A program made the position numbers and the translations under genes. From Chloroherpetonaceae bacterium (lineage in GTDB: Bacteria > Bacteroidota > Chlorobiia > Chlorobiales > Chloroherpetonaceae), in NCBI GenBank assembly GCA_028277445.1, contig JANQGG010000026.1, forward strand, positions 1 to 44,888: a stretch of 44,888 nucleotides of DNA, given 5' to 3'. The notes under the pieces were generated by a model. It was not told the DNA's origin, made no database searches, and saw only the letters and a list, made by a program, of their open reading frames with translations. How positions within the stretch are numbered: position 1 is the first letter of the stretch; each line of letters begins with the position of its first letter. Shown piece after piece: positions 17,875 through 27,931 of the stretch.

Positions 17875-17906
17875 AGGAGCTCCTGCCAAAGGGGCTCCTG
17901 TTTTTT
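17875..17906 (+). terminator. Rho-independent terminator of dps
   Basis: AGGAGC at 17875-17880 pairs with GCTCCT at 17894-17899, and a G then a six-base T run follow (17901-17906). The T run overlaps the stop codon of the convergent uvrB gene. Confidence 0.75.
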
Positions 17907-19947
17907 ATTGACCTAAAGCATCCTGAAGCCTGCGAATTTCATCTCTTAAATAGGCGGCTTTTTCATAATCCATATTATCGGCCGCTTCCATCATTTCTGT
18001 GGTCATTTGATCAATCATACTTTCTTTTTCTTCAACGGTCATTTTTTCAATCACATCTTCCATCAACGATTCAATACCCGATTCAACCTGTAGTTTTGTG
18101 CGGCGCTGTTTTCTGCTTGAATCAGCAACACTTGTTGAAGTCATGACTTCTTCAATAGATTTAATCACGGTTTTCGGCGTAATGCCATGCTTTTCGTTGT
18201 ATGCCTGCTGTATCGCCCGCCGCCGGTTTGTTTCATTGATCACAGCCTGCATGGATTCTGTGATTTTATCGGCATAGAAGATAACTTTGCCATTGACATT
18301 TCGCGCTGCACGGCCTGAAATCTGAAACAACGATTTTTTATCGCGTAAAAAGCCTTCTTTATCGGCATCCAGAATAGCCACCAAGGAAACTTCGGGTAAA
18401 TCCAATCCTTCCCTTAATAAATTGACGCCAACAAGCACATCGAACTCGCCGATCCTCAAGTCCCTGAGAATTTGAACGCGTTCCAAGCTTTTGATCTCGG
18501 AATGCAAATACTGGCATTTTACCCCAAGCTTATCAAGGTAATCCTGCAAATCTTCCGACATGCGCTTGGTTAAGGTCATGGTTAAAACCTTTTCATTAAC
18601 CTTTGTTCGCAATCTGATTTCAGCCAGCAAGTCATCAATCTGATTTTTAACCGGACGGACTTCAATTTCAGGATCCAGCAAACCGGTTGGTCTAATGATT
18701 TGTTCGACAATTACCCCGCCGCATTGCTGAAGCTCGAAATCTCCCGGCGTGGCCGAAACATAGATGGTTTGTGGGGTTTGTGTCTCAAATTCTTCATACT
18801 TTAACGGTCGGTTATCCAGGGCGGAAGGCAAACGAAACCCGTGCTCAACCAGCACCATTTTCCGGGAGCGATCCCCTGCATACATGGCGCGAATTTGAGG
18901 CAGCGTAACGTGCGATTCATCGATGATCACCATGTAATCATCCGGGAAATAATCCAGCAAACAAAATGGCCGATCCCCTTCGCCACGCTGGGTTAAATGC
19001 CTGGAATAATTCTCAATCCCCGAGCAATAGCCTAGTTCTTTCATCATTTCAATATCATAACGGGTTCGCTCTTCCAAACGCTGTGCTTCAACAAATTTAT
19101 CTTCCTTACGCAGAATATTTAACCGCCAGGCCAATTCTTTTTCAATGCGCTTAATGGCTTCCTGAAGATTTTCTTCCGATGTTACAAATTGTTTAGCCGG
19201 ATAAATGGTAAAATCACTAAGCTGTTCAAAAACCTCGCCGGTTTTCAGATCAAATGCCTGAAGTTGCTCAATTTCGTCGCCAAAAAATTCAACGCGAATG
19301 CCATAATCCTCATAAGCCGGAATAATGTCGATAACATCGCCCCTGACACGAAACCGCCCCCGCGTTAAATCAACATCATTTCGCATGTAATGAATGCCGA
19401 TCAGCTCCCTTAGAAACGCTTTACGTACTTTTTCCTGGCCAACCTGCAAATAAATAACCTGTGTGAGCCAATCGCTGGGCGCGCCCAAACCATAAATACA
19501 ACTAACCGAACTGACAATAACCACATCTTTTCTTCCGCTCAACAAGGCGCTGGTTGCCCTGAGCCGCAGACGATCAATTTCGTCGTTGATCCTGAAATCT
19601 TTGGCAATGTATTTATCCGATGATGGGATATAGGCTTCGGGCTGGTAAAAATCGTAGTAACTGATGAAGTACTCAATGGCATTATTGGGAAAAAACTGTT
19701 TGAGTTCGCCATATAGCTGCGCTGCCAGGGTTTTATTGTGGCTGATCACCAATGTGGGTTTGTTTTGCCCGGCTATGACATTGGAGATTGTATAGGTTTT
19801 TCCCGAACCGGTTACCCCAAGTAAGGTCTGATAGCTGTCGCCTCGCTGAATACCTTCCGAAAGCTCATGAATGGCTTTGGGCTGATCGCCGGTTGGCGCA
19901 TAGCTGCTTTGAAGTTCAAATTTATCGGGTATTGTTTTTATTCCCAT
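17905..19947 (-). CDS. uvrB: Excinuclease ABC subunit B
   Basis: UvrB is the damage-verifying helicase-like subunit of nucleotide excision repair; it is loaded by UvrA and recruits UvrC. Walker A is G-V-T-G-S-G-K-T at 44-51, followed by the family's beta-hairpin region with [14 protein letters not shown]. Later motifs include [28 protein letters not shown] and [11 protein letters not shown]-terminal UVR domain (about 640-675, [13 protein letters not shown]) would contact UvrC. The 680-residue length is standard. uvrA and uvrC are not in the window. Confidence 0.97.
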   Translation of the reverse strand: MGIKTIPDKFELQSSYAPTGDQPKAIHELSEGIQRGDSYQTLLGVTGSGKTYTISNVIAGQNKPTLVISHNKTLAAQLYGELKQFFPNNAIEYFISYYDFYQPEAYIPSSDKYIAKDFRINDEIDRLRLRATSALLSGRKDVVIVSSVSCIYGLGAPSDWLTQVIYLQVGQEKVRKAFLRELIGIHYMRNDVDLTRGRFRVRGDVIDIIPAYEDYGIRVEFFGDEIEQLQAFDLKTGEVFEQLSDFTIYPAKQFVTSEENLQEAIKRIEKELAWRLNILRKEDKFVEAQRLEERTRYDIEMMKELGYCSGIENYSRHLTQRGEGDRPFCLLDYFPDDYMVIIDESHVTLPQIRAMYAGDRSRKMVLVEHGFRLPSALDNRPLKYEEFETQTPQTIYVSATPGDFELQQCGGVIVEQIIRPTGLLDPEIEVRPVKNQIDDLLAEIRLRTKVNEKVLTMTLTKRMSEDLQDYLDKLGVKCQYLHSEIKSLERVQILRDLRIGEFDVLVGVNLLREGLDLPEVSLVAILDADKEGFLRDKKSLFQISGRAARNVNGKVIFYADKITESMQAVINETNRRRAIQQAYNEKHGITPKTVIKSIEEVMTSTSVADSSRKQRRTKLQVESGIESLMEDVIEKMTVEEKESMIDQMTTEMMEAADNMDYEKAAYLRDEIRRLQDALGQ

Positions 19948-20150
19948 TATTACTAGTAGTTGTGGCGAATTGTTGAATCCGGAATGGTTTACGTTTTCTT
20001 TTCTTCCAATTAGTCGTCATCAGCATACAATATATTGAAGATCGGGAGATAATTTTTCGTTTCAATTGCTGTTCGGATGGAATTTTAATTCTGCATTCGA
20101 AGGTTTATCTTCATGACACAGAAATTTCTCTAACACCATTCAAAGTAACT

Positions 20151-20687
20151 ATGCTTGAACCTCAAAAACAAATGAATCCGATTTCGGTTTGGACATGGAT
20201 TTGGGTTACACTCATGTGGGGCTCAGTTTTTTATTTTACCTCGATTTTTAACCTAAAGCTTTCAAGCACATTATTTCAATTCAAGCCATTCGATCCTGAA
20301 TTTTCAGACGTTTTTACAATTTATGGATTCTTCATCATTGTAATGGTTATTATAGCCCTTGTATCGATGGTCATCAAACGCCAACTTGACCCAAACGGCG
20401 AAAAACAAATTCAACGCCAAAAAGAAGTCTTCGAAGGAAAACGCGAAAAGCTCTTTGTATCATTTACAGGAAGCCTTGCAACAAGTTTTGGATTTGGCGT
20501 GCTTACGGCTTATAGTTATATGTATTTAAGTTCACTTTTAGGATTTGCCGCAACTTTTGAAATTGCACACGTATTATATGCTTCGGGTTTAAACTTAATT
20601 GCTGGTATTCTGGCTTCAATTCTGGTTGGCATTATTTTTTTCAGCCTAAAAATGCTCGGTAAATTACCCACACCGCAACAAGTGTAA
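20151..20687 (+). CDS. Small integral membrane protein of unknown function
   Basis: The 178-residue protein has four hydrophobic segments, at about 12-30, 58-80, 100-128 and 138-168. A charged loop (about 82-103, rich in K, E, Q and R) lies between the second and third. A pairwise 2+2 arrangement with both ends in the cytoplasm is likely. The overall pattern recalls DUF4199-type membrane proteins of Bacteroidota, but I cannot confirm the family. It is 81 bases upstream of an M16 peptidase gene on the same strand and may be the first gene of that transcription unit. Confidence 0.7.
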   Translation: MLEPQKQMNPISVWTWIWVTLMWGSVFYFTSIFNLKLSSTLFQFKPFDPEFSDVFTIYGFFIIVMVIIALVSMVIKRQLDPNGEKQIQRQKEVFEGKREKLFVSFTGSLATSFGFGVLTAYSYMYLSSLLGFAATFEIAHVLYASGLNLIAGILASILVGIIFFSLKMLGKLPTPQQV

Positions 20688-20768
20688 TCCTTTATCAGTA
20701 CATAGTTTTTCAAAGCCGCCTGAGCCGCTTTATTTTGTTCAATATCGTTTTACCATTTCTAACACACC

Positions 20769-23708
20769 ATGAAAAACCGTTCCATTTATTTTCTTCTAGC
20801 CTTGGTTTTTTGTTTAACTACCATTGCTGATGTTTCAACAAATCATAGTTTTGCCAAGTCATTACCATCTAACCTTTCGGATAAATCACCCCACAAAGAC
20901 CTTTTAGATGCTAAAATACATACGCTTGAAAACGGGCTGAAAATCTATATGACGGTCTATAAAAATGCACCCCGAATACAAACCTACTTCGCTGTAAAAG
21001 CAGGCAGCAAGCACGATCCACATGATACCACCGGACTTGCACATTACCTGGAACACCTTTTGTTTAAAGGCACAACTCATTTCGGGACGCTAAATTATGA
21101 AAAAGAAGCCCCTATTTTACAACAAATTGAAGATGCCTTTGAACGCTATCGGCAAACGACCGACACCCTTTTAAGACAGTCCATTTACCAAACCATCGAT
21201 AGCCTTTCCTATGAAGCCTCCAAATATGCGATCCCGAACGAATACGATAAAATGACGGGACTACTTGGCGCTAAAGGAACGAATGCTTATACCTGGGTTG
21301 AGCAAACCGTATATGTCAACGATATCCCTTCCAACCAATTGGAAAACTGGCTTAAAATTGAACGCGATCGGTTTGAAAACCCCATCATGCGTTTGTTTCA
21401 TACCGAACTTGAGGTGGTGTATGAAGAAAAAAACCGCAGCATGGATAACGACAATAAAAAAATCTGGGAAACGCTCTTTGCAGGTTTGTTTGAAAAGCAC
21501 CCTTATGGCACGCAAACAACGCTTGGCGCTGCCGAACATTTAAAGAACCCTTCATTAAAAAAGGTAATTGAGTATTTCAGGACGTATTATGTGCCTAACA
21601 ATATGGCCATTTGCCTCTCAGGCGATTTTGATCCTGATGAAGCCATCCGATTGGTTGAGACCTATTTTGGCAGCTTAAAAGCAAAACCTGTTCCTGAGTT
21701 TAAAGCGGTAAAAGAAGAAAACATAGCATCAGCAAAAAGATATGATATTTATGGCCCGGATGCAGAAGATATGATCATTGGGTATCGATTTGATGGAGCC
21801 AGTTCTGAGGAAGTCGACTACATCACCCTGATTGATAAAATTCTCAGCAACGGTTCGGTTGGCATTATTGACCTGAACTTAAATCAAAACCAAAAAGTCC
21901 TGGGCGCTACGTCGTTTACGCTTCCCATGAAAGACTATTCGGTGCATGTCTTAAGCGCCCAACCCAAAGAAGGCCAAAATCTTGAAGAGGTGCGTTCGTT
22001 GCTTTTGGATCAGTTGGATTCCTTAAAACAAGGGCGTTTCCCGGATTGGTTAATTGAAGCCACCATCAATAACATGAAGTTGGATGAGATCAATGCCTAT
22101 GAATCCAACAGCCATCGTGCCAGTGCACTTGTTCAATCGTTTGTTTGGGATATGCCGTGGGATCATTATTACTCTCAACTGGAGCGACTGGCTAAAATTA
22201 CCAAAGAGGATTTGGTGAAATTTGCCAATGCTCATTATAACGATAATTATATCGTCATTTATAAGCATACCGGCGCTGATACAACCGTTAAAAAAGTTCA
22301 AAAACCTAAAATCACGCCTGTGGTTCTAAACCGCGATTCGGTCTCGGCTTTTGCCAAAGCCATTTTTGAATCCAAAGCCGATCCGATTGAACCGGTTTTT
22401 CTGGACTACAAAAAAGACATTGAGTCGTTCAACATCCAGCAAGATATACCGGTGTTTTATAAGAAAAACACTGAAAATGAATTGTTTAATTTGTTTTACA
22501 TTCTGGATATGGGCACAAAGGATGATAAAGCCATAGGTTTAGCCCTGGATTACTTAAGTTATTTAGGAACCGAGAGATTGACGCCTGAAGAGCTTAAACA
22601 AGAATTTTACAAGCTCGGTTGCTCTTATTCGGTTTTCAGCTCTCACGATCGGGTGTATGTTAGTTTGTCGGGTCTTTCTTCCAATATGAAACCCGCGCTT
22701 AAGTTATTGGAAGAGCTTTTAAAATCGCCGAGAGCCAATCCGGAAGCCTTAAAAAATTTAGTTTCGGATATTAAAAAATCCAGAAAGGATGCCAAACTTT
22801 CCAAGCGAGTGATATTATGGAGCGCGATGTACAATTACGGGAAGTTTGGGCCTGAATCACCCTTTACCCATATCCTTTCCGATGCTGAACTTGATGACAT
22901 TTCGTCGGAAGATTGTCTGAAGAAAATTAAGGCTTTAACGAGTTTCAACCATCGCGTGCTGTATTATGGCCCATTAGGCCAAGGCGAACTTGGCGATATC
23001 TTAAGATCAAATCACCAAGTTCCAAAAACGCTTAAAGACATTCCAACCCATGAAGATTTCAAAGAGCGCTCAATCAAAACCAGCGAGGTTTTCGTGGTTG
23101 ACTATGACATGAAGCAGGTACAAATTCTACTGCTTTCAAAAGCCGGCGCGTTCCAGGAATCGTTAGTTCCAAAAATTAATTTGTTTAATGAGTATTTTGG
23201 ACGCGGGATGTCATCGGTGGTTTTTCAGGAAATGCGCGAAGCAAAAGCATTGGCTTATTCGGTATATTCCGGTTATCAAACCCCGAAAAAGCTAAGCCGT
23301 TCACATTATATTGTCGGCTATATTGGCACCCAGAACGATAAATTGCCTGAAGCCATTAAAGGCATGCTTGATCTTTTAAATGATTTGCCAAAATCCGAGC
23401 GATTGTTTAATTCGGCAAAAACATCATTAATGCAAAAATTACGAACGGAGCGCATTACAAAATCTTCAGTTTTGTTTAATTTTGAAAATGCAAAAAAACT
23501 GGGTTTGGAAACAGATATCCGACAAGCCATTTTTAACGATGTTCAAAATTTCTCATTTACGGATATTTTAGATTTTCATAACACGTATGTAAAAGGCCGT
23601 GACTACACCATTCTTGTATTGGGAAAAAAATCCGATTTGGATTTAGAAACCTTAAAAAAATACGGTAAGGTTAATTTTTTAACTCTTGAAGAAATTTTCG
23701 GATATTAG
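20769..23708 (+). CDS. Secreted M16 family zinc metallopeptidase (two-domain, PqqL-like)
   Basis: The 979-residue protein carries a signal peptide (about 1-29, ending S-F-A-K), so it acts in the periplasm or outside. The inverted zinc motif H-x-x-E-H is H92-Y-L-E95-H96, and the third ligand Glu lies in E-L-E-V-V-Y-E-E about 120 residues later. An insert of about 60 residues after the zinc motif lengthens that spacing. A second, catalytically inactive M16 half occupies about residues 560-960, with the R/Y-type motif region A-L-A-Y-S-V-Y-S-G-Y. Substrates of such enzymes are short unfolded peptides, but none is shown here. It is followed at 49 bases by an SPFH protein gene on the same strand. 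Confidence 0.9.
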   Translation: MKNRSIYFLLALVFCLTTIADVSTNHSFAKSLPSNLSDKSPHKDLLDAKIHTLENGLKIYMTVYKNAPRIQTYFAVKAGSKHDPHDTTGLAHYLEHLLFKGTTHFGTLNYEKEAPILQQIEDAFERYRQTTDTLLRQSIYQTIDSLSYEASKYAIPNEYDKMTGLLGAKGTNAYTWVEQTVYVNDIPSNQLENWLKIERDRFENPIMRLFHTELEVVYEEKNRSMDNDNKKIWETLFAGLFEKHPYGTQTTLGAAEHLKNPSLKKVIEYFRTYYVPNNMAICLSGDFDPDEAIRLVETYFGSLKAKPVPEFKAVKEENIASAKRYDIYGPDAEDMIIGYRFDGASSEEVDYITLIDKILSNGSVGIIDLNLNQNQKVLGATSFTLPMKDYSVHVLSAQPKEGQNLEEVRSLLLDQLDSLKQGRFPDWLIEATINNMKLDEINAYESNSHRASALVQSFVWDMPWDHYYSQLERLAKITKEDLVKFANAHYNDNYIVIYKHTGADTTVKKVQKPKITPVVLNRDSVSAFAKAIFESKADPIEPVFLDYKKDIESFNIQQDIPVFYKKNTENELFNLFYILDMGTKDDKAIGLALDYLSYLGTERLTPEELKQEFYKLGCSYSVFSSHDRVYVSLSGLSSNMKPALKLLEELLKSPRANPEALKNLVSDIKKSRKDAKLSKRVILWSAMYNYGKFGPESPFTHILSDAELDDISSEDCLKKIKALTSFNHRVLYYGPLGQGELGDILRSNHQVPKTLKDIPTHEDFKERSIKTSEVFVVDYDMKQVQILLLSKAGAFQESLVPKINLFNEYFGRGMSSVVFQEMREAKALAYSVYSGYQTPKKLSRSHYIVGYIGTQNDKLPEAIKGMLDLLNDLPKSERLFNSAKTSLMQKLRTERITKSSVLFNFENAKKLGLETDIRQAIFNDVQNFSFTDILDFHNTYVKGRDYTILVLGKKSDLDLETLKKYGKVNFLTLEEIFGY

Positions 23709-23757
23709 CAGGAATTGGCCTAAGCAAAATTTTATAACCTTAAACTTTTAACAAATT

Positions 23758-24666
23758 ATGTCATTACTTTTTTTAGGCTTTGTTTTATTACTCATAGGTT
23801 TTTTCTCAGGGGCGTTCAACCCTGCATTGCAAAAGTTTTCAGGCCTGTTTAAACTTGGCGGTATTGCAATATTGATCGCAGGCTTTCTTTCGGCATGTAT
23901 AAAAGTTATTGAGCCCGGTAAAGTAGGCGTTCAGGTGCTGTTTGGAGAAGTTCAGGAAGAAATTTTAAGCAGCGGTTTAAACGTGATTAATCCCTTGATG
24001 AAAATCGAAGAATTTGATATCACCACGCAAACCTATACCATGTCGGGATCGGAAATTGAGCAATCTCAAATTAGCGACGCGGCAATTCGGGTGTTAAGCG
24101 CCGATGGTTTGGAAGTGACGATTGATATGACGGTTTTATACCGTGTTGATCCCGCGAAATCGCCTAATATACGTGCGGAAATCGGCCCCGGACGGTCATT
24201 TATTGATAAAATTGTTCGGCCTACCGCTAGAACCAGGATTAGGGACAATGCGGTAATTTATAACGCGGTTGATCTTTACTCCAACCGTCGTGAAGAATTC
24301 CAACAAAAAATATTTGGCAGCATTAAAGAAGATTTTGAAAACAGGGGCATTATTTTAGAAAATTTACTGGTGCGCAATATTTCACTGCCTCAATCGGTGA
24401 AAAATGCCATTGAAGCTAAAATCAATGCAGAGCAGGAAGCGCAAAAAATGCAATTCGTTCTTCAAAAAGAAGACCAGGAAGCCGAGCGTAAACGCGTAGA
24501 AGCCAAAGGTATTGCCGATTATCAAAAAATCATCAGTAGCACGTTAACAGAAAAGCAGCTGAAATACGAGCAAATCAAAGCGCTTCAGGATTTGGTTAAA
24601 TCAGGCAATTCTAAAGTGATTGTGTTGGGAAGCAGTAAAAATGCCAACCTGCTCATTGGTAATTAA
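23758..24666 (+). CDS. SPFH/prohibitin-family membrane protein
   Basis: The 302-residue protein begins with two hydrophobic segments (about 1-20 and 32-48). The SPFH (band 7) domain follows, starting I-E-P-G-K-V-G-V-Q-V-L-F-G and including L-E-V-T-I-D-M-T-V-L-Y-R-V-D-P. A long alpha-helical coiled region rich in E, A, K and Q (about 215-270, E-A-K-I-N-A-E-Q-E-A-Q-K) precedes the short end. These proteins assemble into large rings or cages on the membrane and often control membrane proteases such as FtsH. The neighbouring M16 peptidase and LptF/G-type permease suggest an envelope quality-control role, which is inference. The gene lies 49 bases after the M16 gene and 24 before the permease gene. 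Confidence 0.88.
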   Translation: MSLLFLGFVLLLIGFFSGAFNPALQKFSGLFKLGGIAILIAGFLSACIKVIEPGKVGVQVLFGEVQEEILSSGLNVINPLMKIEEFDITTQTYTMSGSEIEQSQISDAAIRVLSADGLEVTIDMTVLYRVDPAKSPNIRAEIGPGRSFIDKIVRPTARTRIRDNAVIYNAVDLYSNRREEFQQKIFGSIKEDFENRGIILENLLVRNISLPQSVKNAIEAKINAEQEAQKMQFVLQKEDQEAERKRVEAKGIADYQKIISSTLTEKQLKYEQIKALQDLVKSGNSKVIVLGSSKNANLLIGN

Positions 24667-24690
24667 GGCCAGGGGTTTCGCTAAACTTAT

Positions 24691-25773
24691 ATGAAAATAC
24701 TTGATCGGTACATTTTCCTGGAGTTTTTAACCACATTAAGTTTTGCGAGCCTATCTTTTATTTCGATCTTTGTTCTGGTTGATCTGATTGAAAAGATTGA
24801 TGATTTTATCGATCATAACGTCACTTACACTCAGATCGCGCAGTATTATTTGTACTTTACACCGGAAATCATAAAGCTTACAGCGCCCATTAGCACACTT
24901 CTTTCATCGTTGTTTGTGACCGGGCGCTTAAGCAAATACATCGAGCTTTCGTCCATGAAAGCCAGCGGCATAAGCTTATATCGATTGCTTGTGCCTTTTT
25001 TTTTGGTTGGTATTCTCATCACCGGTTTGGATTTTTATCTCTCGGGCTGGATCGTTCCTGACTTTGAAAAACTTAAAACCAAATTTGAAGCGGCATATTT
25101 AGGCAAAGTCAATAAAAGCTCCGGTAAAAACGCCAACATATACCTTCTTGAAACGCCAACGCGTATCGTTAAAATCCGGTATTTCAATGAGCATGCCAAT
25201 ATCTGTTACAATGTTGAAGTCCAAAACTATGAAGGCTCATCGCTTCAGTGGCGAGTGGATGCCGATCAAATGACCTACGATACCACTTCGGGTAAATGGG
25301 TCTTAAAAAAGGTCGTCTATCGTGATTTTTCGAATGGCGCCGAACGCTTTGCTTCTGCCGCTGAAGTTGATACCGTTCATTTTTCATTTAACCTCAAGCA
25401 GCTAAAAGCCTCCAACGCCGATCTGGATCAGATGACATTAACCGAGCATGGCGATTATATTGATTCTCGCAGAAAAGCCGGCTTTTCTACCATTAATGAA
25501 GCATTGGTGAAATACCATTTAAAAATTGCGTTTCCATTATCGTGCTTGATTGTTATTCTGATCGGCGTGCCGTTATCGGCTCAAAAAAAGCGCAGTGGCT
25601 TGGCTTTGGAAGCCGGACTGAGTATTGTCATCGGATTTATTTATATCGGTTTGCAAAAAACGTTTTCAACATTGGGTTATAAAACCACGATTGATCCAAT
25701 CTTTGCAGCTTGGTTTCCTGACTTGTTTTTCTTAGGCGTTGGCTTGTTCATGCTCGTTAAAGCAAAAAAATAA
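24691..25773 (+). CDS. lptG: LptF/LptG (YjgP/YjgQ) family permease
   Basis: LptF and LptG are the membrane subunits of the LptB2FG transporter that extracts lipopolysaccharide from the inner membrane. The 360-residue protein has the family layout: three N-terminal membrane segments (about 10-32, 52-75, 98-122), a large periplasmic beta-jellyroll-like domain (about 130-265) and three C-terminal segments (about 275-355). The conserved I-L-D-R-Y-I start, the A-P-I-S-T-L-L motif and the G-V-P-L-S-A-Q-K-K-R-S-G loop before segment five are present. Which of F or G it is cannot be decided; the symbol is by family. Only two bases separate its stop from the start of the SAM hydroxide adenosyltransferase gene. 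Confidence 0.88.
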   Translation: MKILDRYIFLEFLTTLSFASLSFISIFVLVDLIEKIDDFIDHNVTYTQIAQYYLYFTPEIIKLTAPISTLLSSLFVTGRLSKYIELSSMKASGISLYRLLVPFFLVGILITGLDFYLSGWIVPDFEKLKTKFEAAYLGKVNKSSGKNANIYLLETPTRIVKIRYFNEHANICYNVEVQNYEGSSLQWRVDADQMTYDTTSGKWVLKKVVYRDFSNGAERFASAAEVDTVHFSFNLKQLKASNADLDQMTLTEHGDYIDSRRKAGFSTINEALVKYHLKIAFPLSCLIVILIGVPLSAQKKRSGLALEAGLSIVIGFIYIGLQKTFSTLGYKTTIDPIFAAWFPDLFFLGVGLFMLVKAKK

Positions 25774-25775
25774 TT

Positions 25776-26573
25776 ATGACTCAATCCACTATTGTACTGG
25801 CAACTGATTTTGGAATTGAAGATACCTTTGTTGGCGTTATGAAAGGGGTAATTTCCTATTATGCGCCAAGAAGCCGGGTCATTGACCTTACTCATCATAT
25901 CAGGCCGCAAGATATCGTGCACGGCAGCTACAGCCTGCGCATTGCCTTCCCATACTTCCCGAAACAAACGATTTTTGTTTGTGTGGTCGATCCTGGCGTT
26001 GGCTCGGAGCGAAGCGCCATTGCATTAAAAGCCTCCGATAAACTTCTCGTGCTTCCAAATAATGGACTTTGCAGCCTAATCTTAAATGATTACGATCTCC
26101 AGGAAGCGGTATATTTAAGCAACGCCAAGTATCATTTATCCGAAGTTAGCTCCACGTTTCACGGGCGAGATATTTTTTCGCCGGTTGCCGCCCATCTTGC
26201 CAGCGGCGTTCCTTTAGAAAAACTCGGCTCAAACATAGAGCCAAAAGATATAATCAGACTGAACCAAGTTTCCAATACCCTTCGGGAAGATGGCGCTATT
26301 CAAAGCCGGATCATCCATGTTGATCATTTTGGCAATTGCATTACGGCGATTCAGAAAGACTCTATAACGTTGGAGGCAATAAACTGGAAAGTCAGGGTAA
26401 AGAACACCGAAATCTCAAGCATTTCCAAAACTTATAGCGATGTCAGCCAAGGAGAGCTGCTTGCCTATTTTGGCAGCGACGGTTTTTTGGAAATTGCTCT
26501 AAGAAATGGCAATGCAAGCCAGGCTCTGGGCGCAAGCATTGGCGAGACAATCCAATTAATACCTGTCATTTAA
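25776..26573 (+). CDS. SAM hydroxide adenosyltransferase family protein (DUF62)
   Basis: Members of this family hydrolyse S-adenosylmethionine to adenosine and methionine and are related to the fluorinase/chlorinase enzymes. The 265-residue protein has the family signatures: T-D-F-G-I-E-D-T-F-V-G-V-M-K-G near the N-terminus, I-D-L-T-H-H-I-R-P, V-V-D-P-G-V-G-S-E-R, F-H-G-R-D-I-F-S-P-V-A-A and H-V-D-H-F-G-N-C-I-T. The hydroxide-activating Asp/Arg/His set of the family appears to be in these segments. It starts two bases after the permease gene and is convergent with the next M16 gene, with 16 bases between stops. The physiological reason for SAM hydrolysis is unknown. Confidence 0.9.
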   Translation: MTQSTIVLATDFGIEDTFVGVMKGVISYYAPRSRVIDLTHHIRPQDIVHGSYSLRIAFPYFPKQTIFVCVVDPGVGSERSAIALKASDKLLVLPNNGLCSLILNDYDLQEAVYLSNAKYHLSEVSSTFHGRDIFSPVAAHLASGVPLEKLGSNIEPKDIIRLNQVSNTLREDGAIQSRIIHVDHFGNCITAIQKDSITLEAINWKVRVKNTEISSISKTYSDVSQGELLAYFGSDGFLEIALRNGNASQALGASIGETIQLIPVI

Positions 26574-26589
26574 ACCCATCTTGGCAACA

Positions 26590-27849
26590 TCAACCGGTTG
26601 TATGTTCAGGTATCCACTCTAAGGTTACCGAAGGTTGATCCACAAAATAACGGTGAGCCACATCCTGTATATCTTGTTTGGTGATGCGCTCAATTCGGTC
26701 TATTTCTTGATTGATCTCCCCGGCATCGCCATAATACGTCTCAAAAAACGCCAGATTTTCAGCCACGCCCATCATGGATGAAAAATTCTGTGTAAGCATC
26801 ATGGCATAATTATTTTTTGCTTTTTCAAGCTCGCGATCCGATATACCTTCGGAAGCAATGGTCTTAATTTCTTGGGTGATCTTTTCCCGCACCATTCCAA
26901 AATCTACATCGGGCGCGCCAACGGCGCTGATCAAAAATAATCCGGGATGTTCCTTGGGTACGGCGTGGGTATCAACGGTTTTTAAGAGCTGCGATTCATA
27001 CACCATCGAATTATAGAGCCTTGAACTTTTTCCATCCGAAAGTAAGCTGCTTAAAATGGATAAGGGATCGGCATCTTTATGATTGATCTCACAAATCCTG
27101 TAGGCTTCAAATAAACCGGGCAATTGAATGTGATCGGTTAATGTCTCATAGATGGATTCTTTTAAGGGCAATGAACCGGCATCGGGCCGTTTAAACTCAG
27201 GCCCTCGGTCGATATCGCCAAAGTATTTTTCAACAAGCTCTTTAGCCTCATTGCTCTTTAGATCGCCGGCAAGAATCAAAGTGGCATTGTTCGGGGCATA
27301 ATAGGTTTGATAAAACGCTCGTGCGTCTTCCAGGGTGGCTTGTTCAATATGCTTTAATGATCCGATTGGAATCCAGCGATACGGGTGATCCAAAAATGCG
27401 CGTTTATGCAATTCTTCATACACCCTGCCGTACGGACGATTGTCGTAATTCATCCGCCTTTCTTCCATGACAACCTGTCGCTGATTTTCAAAGTTCTCTT
27501 CATTAACGCTTAACGCGCGCATTCGGTCGGCTTCCAACCACAAGCCCAACTCCAGGTGATTTGAGGGAAGGGTTTCATAATAATTGGTTCGATCTTCACT
27601 GGTTGATCCGTTCAATGTTCCTCCGGCGCTCTGGACATAGGAAAAATGTTGGGTTTTTCCCACGTGTTCCGAGCCTTGAAACATCATATGTTCAAATAAA
27701 TGGGCAAATCCTGTTTTATTGGGGTCTTCATTTTTAGAACCCACATGATACCATAGATCGACCACCACAATCGGCGCGCGATGATTTTCATGAACAATAC
27801 AATGCAACCCGTTATCCAGCGTAAATTCATTAAATGCAATCGTTTTCAT
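26590..27849 (-). CDS. M16 family zinc metallopeptidase (single-module processing-peptidase type)
   Basis: The 419-residue protein has the inverted zinc motif H50-L-F-E53-H54 (in T-G-F-A-H-L-F-E-H-M-M-F) and the third ligand Glu in V-V-M-E-E-R-R-M at 129/130, the normal 76-residue spacing. No signal peptide is visible, so it is probably cytoplasmic, unlike the large M16 protein at 20769-23708. Single-module M16 peptidases usually form dimers resembling the mitochondrial processing peptidase. It lies convergent to the SAM hydrolase-like gene and downstream of the sigma-factor gene, from which a strong terminator separates it, so it has its own promoter close to 27850-27870. Confidence 0.9.
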   Translation of the reverse strand: MKTIAFNEFTLDNGLHCIVHENHRAPIVVVDLWYHVGSKNEDPNKTGFAHLFEHMMFQGSEHVGKTQHFSYVQSAGGTLNGSTSEDRTNYYETLPSNHLELGLWLEADRMRALSVNEENFENQRQVVMEERRMNYDNRPYGRVYEELHKRAFLDHPYRWIPIGSLKHIEQATLEDARAFYQTYYAPNNATLILAGDLKSNEAKELVEKYFGDIDRGPEFKRPDAGSLPLKESIYETLTDHIQLPGLFEAYRICEINHKDADPLSILSSLLSDGKSSRLYNSMVYESQLLKTVDTHAVPKEHPGLFLISAVGAPDVDFGMVREKITQEIKTIASEGISDRELEKAKNNYAMMLTQNFSSMMGVAENLAFFETYYGDAGEINQEIDRIERITKQDIQDVAHRYFVDQPSVTLEWIPEHTTG

Positions 27850-27867
27850 AACTTAACAATCGAAGGT

Positions 27868-27907
27868 TAAAAAAAGCCGGCTAAGCGCTTTTGTGCTTAA
27901 CCGGCTT
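27868..27907 (-). terminator. Strong Rho-independent terminator of the sigma-factor gene
   Basis: Read on the minus strand, AAGCCGG-T-TAAGC pairs with GCTTA-G-CCGGCTT around an eight-base loop. This is a stem of twelve pairs with one internal mismatch, followed by seven T residues. It lies 25 bases after the sigma-factor stop. Confidence 0.85.
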
Positions 27908-27931
27908 AGCGACTACGCAGAAAAAGCGCGA

